Of a stretch of 9,352 nt of DNA, positions 6,930 to 9,352 are shown in pieces. Source of the DNA: an uncultured Porphyromonadaceae bacterium (GTDB taxonomy: Bacteria; Bacteroidota; Bacteroidia; Bacteroidales; Muribaculaceae). The first letter of the stretch is position 1. Each line of letters starts with the position of its first letter. Both the position numbers and the translations under genes were made by a program. The stretch lies in the NCBI GenBank assembly GCA_900540625.1, contig UQGP01000059.1:1-9352 (forward strand), read 5' to 3'. The notes under the pieces are model-generated. The model saw only the letters and a program-made list of their open reading frames with translations, was not told the origin of the DNA and did not search any database.

Positions 6930-7976
6930 TTATGGGTGAACAGGACGGATGGCAACGCCTATGTAACGAGAGAGTGTCCCCATCTCAACATACTCGAACT
7001 TTCTATACATAGAGATGCTACCTTCGTTATATTGTCGATACATCCAACATGGGCCCAAACAATTTCCGACCGTAGCATTTTCGGCCGTCGCTGTTCCAAG
7101 GCACAGCCAGGAATCTTTCAGGTCGCCATCCTCACGATATCCGCACTTGGGAATAAAGATGGCATTTCCACTCGGGCCTTTGACGGTGTGTCCTTTGACA
7201 CCGTTAAGTTCTGTTTCAGTCCATTCGCACTTGGAGCATAGTTCGTCCATCTCCTCCTTTGTGGGCATACGCCATGCTTCACCAAAGGCTACGGTTGCAA
7301 CGTCATCTTCCGGGTCGAGGACTGTCTTGCCATCTGTGGCATTATATTTGCTTCCGAGTTTATAGGTAGCTTCGGAATACGTGTCCTTGGGCGCCGTCTC
7401 GCCCCAGGCGTAGTAATTGCCGTAGCCCTCGGGCTTGTCCGTCCCCACATTGTACGTGGCCCAATCGACACTTAGGCCAAGGTCAACGAAATCGGGCTCG
7501 AGGCTTTCCTCCGGTTCTTCAGGCTCGCCGGAAGTGGTGAAATTCTTCACCTTGCCATAGAATACGACATTGCCCAAACGAACATACGGACGATAGTAGT
7601 ACTTAGTTCCGGAAAGCAAGTTCGGAAGGGTAGCCGTCCATGGGCCGGTTGCAAAGACGCCGGCCTTGACATACTTGTCCGCAGTAGTAGGCGTTGCGTT
7701 GTCCTTGCTGTAGCACACGCCACGTGCCGTACTCGTATTGACCATCACCAAATCACAAGAAAGCGAGAAACGAGCCGTCATCGAGTGGTCGCCGACAGAC
7801 GTGGGATTGCCGGTGGTGAATTTGATGAGATTCTCTGGCATCGAGTAGGTGATGCTGTCCACCGAGTTGACATCGATGCCGGTAGGGTGCGAGCCGTTAT
7901 AAAAAACATACCTCTGCCCTCGTGCGCCGAGACAGAACAGCGCCAACAGGGATAAAATCACTAAATGTTTTCTCAT
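6930..7976 (-). CDS. Secreted FN3-like / FISUMP-like domain protein
   Basis: A 348-aa exported protein, first gene of the minus-strand operon. Residues 1-20 form a Sec signal peptide (cut near ARG|Q); no lipobox is seen. Residues 22-45 (YVFYNGSH...VDSITYS) form the short post-signal module seen in many Bacteroidales surface proteins. Residues 50-148 look like a fibronectin-III-like domain: RGVCYS, NATPTTAD, LLSGTKYYYRPYV and GKVKNFTTSG are typical strand and linker sequences. A Glu/Pro-rich linker (151-161) follows. The C-terminal domain (162-348) has VDLGLSVDWATYNVG, NYYAWGE (187-193), WRMPTKEEMDELCSKCEW (235-252), GNAIFIP (270-276) and VAIRPV (341-346), matching the Fibrobacter-succinogenes-major-paralogous (FISUMP) type found in many Bacteroidales proteins. 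Biochemical role unknown; a surface-bound or outer-membrane location is inferred. Stop codon is 11 bp before the KAP ATG. No TAnnTTTG promoter was seen in the 60 bp upstream. Confidence 0.85.
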   Translation of the reverse strand: MRKHLVILSLLALFCLGARGQRYVFYNGSHPTGIDVNSVDSITYSMPENLIKFTTGNPTSVGDHSMTARFSLSCDLVMVNTSTARGVCYSKDNATPTTADKYVKAGVFATGPWTATLPNLLSGTKYYYRPYVRLGNVVFYGKVKNFTTSGEPEEPEESLEPDFVDLGLSVDWATYNVGTDKPEGYGNYYAWGETAPKDTYSEATYKLGSKYNATDGKTVLDPEDDVATVAFGEAWRMPTKEEMDELCSKCEWTETELNGVKGHTVKGPSGNAIFIPKCGYREDGDLKDSWLCLGTATAENATVGNCLGPCWMYRQYNEGSISMYRKFEYVEMGTLSRYIGVAIRPVHP

Positions 7977-8035
7977 ATTATATATAGAGTTGACATTAAG
8001 GGCCTCCCGACTCCCTACAAAGGCCGTGTATACAC

Positions 8036-8135
8036 AAAAAAAAAAGCGTGGGAATCTTTATCTTGCTTATTCTATGGTAAGAGGTCTTCGCACTACCCTT
8101 CGGAATAGAACAAGCAGCATGCAAGAAGCCCACGC
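8036..8135 (-). terminator. Strong intrinsic terminator ending the structured RNA
   Basis: On the minus strand GCGTGGG (8135-8129) pairs with CCCACGC (8052-8046), directly followed by ten T (8045-8036). Inside this stem a second, 12-bp uninterrupted helix (8116-8105 with 8075-8064, one G-U) and a 4-bp helix (8097-8094 with 8079-8076) can form. Together they make a long bulged hairpin with a very good U-tract. The 5' arm can alternatively pair upstream (see the 13-bp inverted repeat), so termination could be conditional. Confidence 0.75.
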
Positions 8136-8289
8136 AATTATGTATATACACAATGGCGACACACGCCTCCCGTCGAGCGGAATGGCGCACGTCTACACAT
8201 GGTAGATACAAACCACGGGCGTCTTATCGCTGCCTTGTCCCTGACTCCGATATAGAAATGTGCGAAGTTTCTTACCATCAAGAACAAGC
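8065..8289. repeat. Long imperfect inverted repeat (26 paired positions)
   Basis: Minus-strand 8289-8260 and 8093-8065 are complementary in three blocks of 9, 9 and 8 bp, separated by a 2-nt bulge and a 2x3 internal loop, with 166 nt between the arms. Such extended complementarity at this distance is far beyond chance and is best explained by an RNA closing helix. The downstream arm also pairs locally with 8116-8105, so two folds compete. Confidence 0.85.
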
Positions 8290-8388
8290 GTCAATAAACG
8301 CTCTGAATAAGAATATCAGTTTTTGCACGGCACTCTTGCCGCGATGTCAAAAAGACCCGTTCCCACCTCATCCACTTGCGTGGGCTTC
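8125..8388. repeat. 13-bp perfect inverted repeat sharing the terminator arm
   Basis: GAAGCCCACGCAA at 8125-8137 and TTGCGTGGGCTTC at 8376-8388 are exact reverse complements. On the minus-strand RNA the 8388-8376 arm comes first and would capture the 8137-8125 segment, which contains the 5' arm of the terminator stem (8135-8129). That is the geometry of an antiterminator. Confidence 0.85.
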
Positions 8389-8407
8389 GTGCGTGCGAGT
8401 ATTTTGC

Positions 8408-8437
8408 GCAAATTTAATATATTTTTTTGAAAAACAA
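8408..8437 (-). promoter_or_regulatory. Bacteroidota-type promoter of the structured RNA
   Basis: Minus-strand 8416-8408 reads TAAATTTGC, a full TAnnTTTG match. A TTG at 8437-8435 lies 18 bp upstream, slightly closer than the usual 19-21. The surrounding sequence is very AT-rich. Predicted transcription start is near 8403, pointing toward the structured RNA and the KAP operon. Confidence 0.6.
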
Positions 8438-8469
8438 CACTTCCTCGCTTTTTTTATTTGCAAATCGCC

Positions 8470-8503
8470 GTCCGAAAATCGTCCGAAAATCGCTCTATCG
8501 GAC
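8470..8503. repeat. Tandem 11-bp repeat with an inverted third half-site
   Basis: GTCCGAAAATC occurs twice in direct tandem (8470-8480, 8481-8491), one helical turn apart. A reverse-complement half, TCGGAC, follows at 8498-8503, so 8481-8503 can also form a 6-bp hairpin. It lies between the two divergent promoters, 95-130 bp upstream of the rpsP -33 box, where an operator or activator site could act. Confidence 0.6.
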
Positions 8504-8597
8504 GCCTACTATCGCACGACAACAGCGTCCATATCGTGACTACTGCTCGCTCCGAAAGTTTTTGTATGCAATTTTTTGATCGGAAAAGGTCGGAATA

Positions 8598-8630
8598 TTT
8601 GGTGGTTACGGAGAAAATGCGTACCTTTGC
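8598..8630 (+). promoter_or_regulatory. rpsP promoter (TTTG - 20 bp - TAnnTTTG)
   Basis: TTTG at 8598-8601 and TACCTTTGC at 8622-8630 are separated by 20 bp, an exact match to the -33/-7 consensus of Bacteroidota housekeeping sigma factor. Transcription should begin near 8635, leaving an untranslated leader of about 50 nt that is A/C-rich and lacks a Shine-Dalgarno sequence, which is normal in this phylum. Confidence 0.85.
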
Positions 8631-8685
8631 AATCGCTTAACAGCACAACACATCTTATACATAACACTTTACAAAACAACGTTTA

Positions 8686-9255
8686 ATGGCAACCAAAATC
8701 AGACTGCAACGCCATGGTCGCAAAAACTATGCGTTCTATCCTATTGTTATCGCCGACAGCAGAGCACCACGAGATGGTCGATTCATTGAGCGAATTGGTT
8801 CGTACAACCCCAACACCAATCCCGCCACAATCACACTGAATTTCGAACGTGCTTTGTATTGGGTTAACACCGGTGCACAACCCACCAATACCGTACGCAA
8901 CATCCTGTCCCGCGAGGGCGTGATGCTGATGAAGCACCTTCAGGGCGGCGTCAAGAAAGGCGCTTTTGACGAAGCCGAAGCACAGCGTCGCTTCGATGCC
9001 TGGAAGGCTGACAAGAGCAAGAAAATTGAAGCCGTAAAGACTTCAGAAGCAGACAAGAAGAAACAAGAGGCTCAGACACGTCTGACCGAAGAAGAGGCTA
9101 AGAACAAAGCTAAGGCCGAAGCCGTAGCCAAGAAGAAAGCCGAAATCGCCGCTGCCAAGGCTGAAGCCGAAGCCGCTGCCGCTGCCGAAGCTACCGCCCA
9201 AGAAGGCGAAGGCGAGGCCGCTGCCGCCGAAGCCGAAGCTCCCGCTGCCGAATAA
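8686..9255 (+). CDS. rpsP: 30S ribosomal protein S16 with long charged C-terminal extension
   Basis: A 189-aa protein. Residues 1 to about 80 are the S16 core: MATKIRLQRHGRKNYAFYPI, VIADSRAPRDGRFIERIGSYNP and ERALYWVNTGAQPTNTVRNI are diagnostic. S16 binds 16S rRNA early in assembly of the 30S body. Typical S16 in other phyla is about 80-90 aa; here residues from about 110 to the end form a Lys/Glu/Ala-rich tail likely to be a long helix, ending in an Ala/Glu tract. Extended S16 is usual in Bacteroidota as far as I recall, so this is not a fusion with an enzyme. It has its own strong promoter 56 bp upstream and stands alone on the plus strand. No terminator hairpin is visible in the 47 bp between its stop and the insertion-sequence end. 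Confidence 0.97.
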   Translation: MATKIRLQRHGRKNYAFYPIVIADSRAPRDGRFIERIGSYNPNTNPATITLNFERALYWVNTGAQPTNTVRNILSREGVMLMKHLQGGVKKGAFDEAEAQRRFDAWKADKSKKIEAVKTSEADKKKQEAQTRLTEEEAKNKAKAEAVAKKKAEIAAAKAEAEAAAAAEATAQEGEGEAAAAEAEAPAAE

Positions 9256-9302
9256 GGCACGTCTCGAGCTCACATCGCCTATAAAGCCCTCGGACACTGA
9301 AG

Positions 9303-9352
9303 TGACCCCAAAAAGTTGGACAGGTTATTAACTATCCGATTTGAGAAAGAGT
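9303..9352. mobile_element. Outer end of a probable IS3-family (IS150-like) insertion sequence
   Basis: Positions 9303-9322 read TGACCCCAAAAAGTTGGACA, which matches the general form of IS3-family / IS150-subgroup terminal inverted repeats (TGACCCC.AAAAGTT.GACA). The element would run to the right, out of the window; only about 50 bp are visible, so neither transposase nor the other end can be checked. The assignment rests on the terminal motif alone. Confidence 0.6.

Larger units (their letters stand above)
8036..8403 (-). ncRNA. Candidate structured ncRNA or regulatory leader, about 370 nt
   Basis: This RNA is bounded by a TAnnTTTG box (8416-8408, predicted start near 8403) and a terminator with U10 (8045-8036). 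Long complementary segments lie inside it. 8388-8376 pairs perfectly with 8137-8125 (13 bp). 8289-8260 pairs with 8093-8065 over 26 base pairs in three blocks of 9, 9 and 8 (one G-U, a 2-nt bulge and one small internal loop). Local hairpins include 8343-8337 / 8332-8326 with an AGAG loop, TCTAC/GTAGA around 8205-8193, and GGCG/CGCC around 8166-8154. A promoter-to-terminator unit with a long closing helix would suit 6S RNA. It also fits what I recall of the Bacteroidales-1 RNA class (Bacteroidota promoter at one end, terminator at the other, often near a ribosomal protein gene). The family is not proven. It could instead be the leader of the KAP operon 60 bp downstream. Confidence 0.7.
7977..8685. 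other. 709-bp non-coding gap: structured RNA plus divergent promoters
   Basis: Short open frames here (up to 128 codons) have no recognisable family, no conserved starts and cross structured or promoter sequence, so no CDS is called. The gap contains, from left: a short 5-bp hairpin (8001-8005 / 8021-8025), a 10-bp palindrome (8026-8035), an A10 run (8036-8045), a minus-strand structured RNA with terminator and promoter (about 8036-8437), tandem 11-bp repeats (8470-8491) with an inverted half-site, and the rpsP promoter (8598-8630). No tRNA, tmRNA core or RNase P core was recognised. Confidence 0.75.

Noticed and set aside
7996..8211. Small open frames on both strands (7990-8205 plus, 7996-8211 minus)
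   Set aside because: Both run through the terminator stem and the A10/T10 run, and the poly-Lys or poly-Phe stretch comes from that homopolymer. They are better explained as RNA sequence.
8036..8403. tmRNA, RNase P RNA or SRP RNA as identity of the structured RNA
   Set aside because: I could not find the tRNA-like ends or tag region of tmRNA, the conserved core sequences of RNase P RNA, or the SRP tetraloop domain. 6S and Bacteroidales-1 remain open.
8470..8503. Short tandem repeats as a CRISPR array
   Set aside because: There are only two 11-bp copies with no spacer between them and no cas gene in the window.
8153..8539. 128-codon plus-strand open frame in the rpsP upstream gap
   Set aside because: Its translation has no recognisable domain, it crosses the structured RNA, its promoter and the AT-rich spacer, and it has no promoter of its own.

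Overview
The window looks like chromosomal DNA of a Bacteroidota bacterium, most likely order Bacteroidales. The reasons are: promoters of the TTTG / TAnnTTTG type used by this phylum (a clear one precedes rpsP), little Shine-Dalgarno sequence, a ribosomal protein S16 with a long Lys/Glu/Ala tail, and secreted proteins of Bacteroidales type (DLGLSVxWA...WRxPTKEE domains and a T9SS-tail-like C-terminus). The family or genus cannot be fixed from this sequence.

Layout. (1) 1-3766, all minus strand: a GC-rich housekeeping-like set transcribed right to left as DUF3737 beta-helix protein, MATE exporter (4-bp ATGA overlap), then after a 99-bp gap a MalY/PatB-type PLP enzyme, closed by an intrinsic terminator at 22-61. 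(2) 3767-4046: non-coding, with the DUF3737 promoter region, a 12-bp direct repeat and the terminator of the next operon. (3) 4047-7976, minus strand: a compact four-gene operon (gaps 11, 16 and 9 bp) made of a secreted FN3-like/FISUMP-like protein, a soluble KAP P-loop NTPase, a small secreted protein with a T9SS-tail-like domain, and a second, short secreted FISUMP-like protein. Base composition falls along this operon and it looks like accessory cargo. (4) 7977-8685: a 709-bp gap without a convincing protein gene. It holds a minus-strand structured RNA of about 370 nt with its own TAnnTTTG promoter, a strong terminator (stem followed by T10), and two pairs of mutually exclusive long helices, plus the divergent rpsP promoter. 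(5) 8686-9255, plus strand: rpsP. (6) 9303-9352: what looks like the outer end of an IS3-family (IS150-like) insertion sequence running off the window.

How it fits together. The two most unusual elements are the structured RNA in the rpsP / operon gap and the KAP NTPase operon immediately downstream of that RNA on the same strand. No consensus promoter was found between the RNA terminator and the first operon gene, so the operon may be expressed by read-through of that terminator, which would make the RNA a regulatory leader. It may equally be an independent ncRNA (6S RNA or the Bacteroidales-1 class are the first candidates to test) with the operon driven by an unrecognised promoter. The function of the KAP operon (defence, surface or other) cannot be decided from sequence alone.
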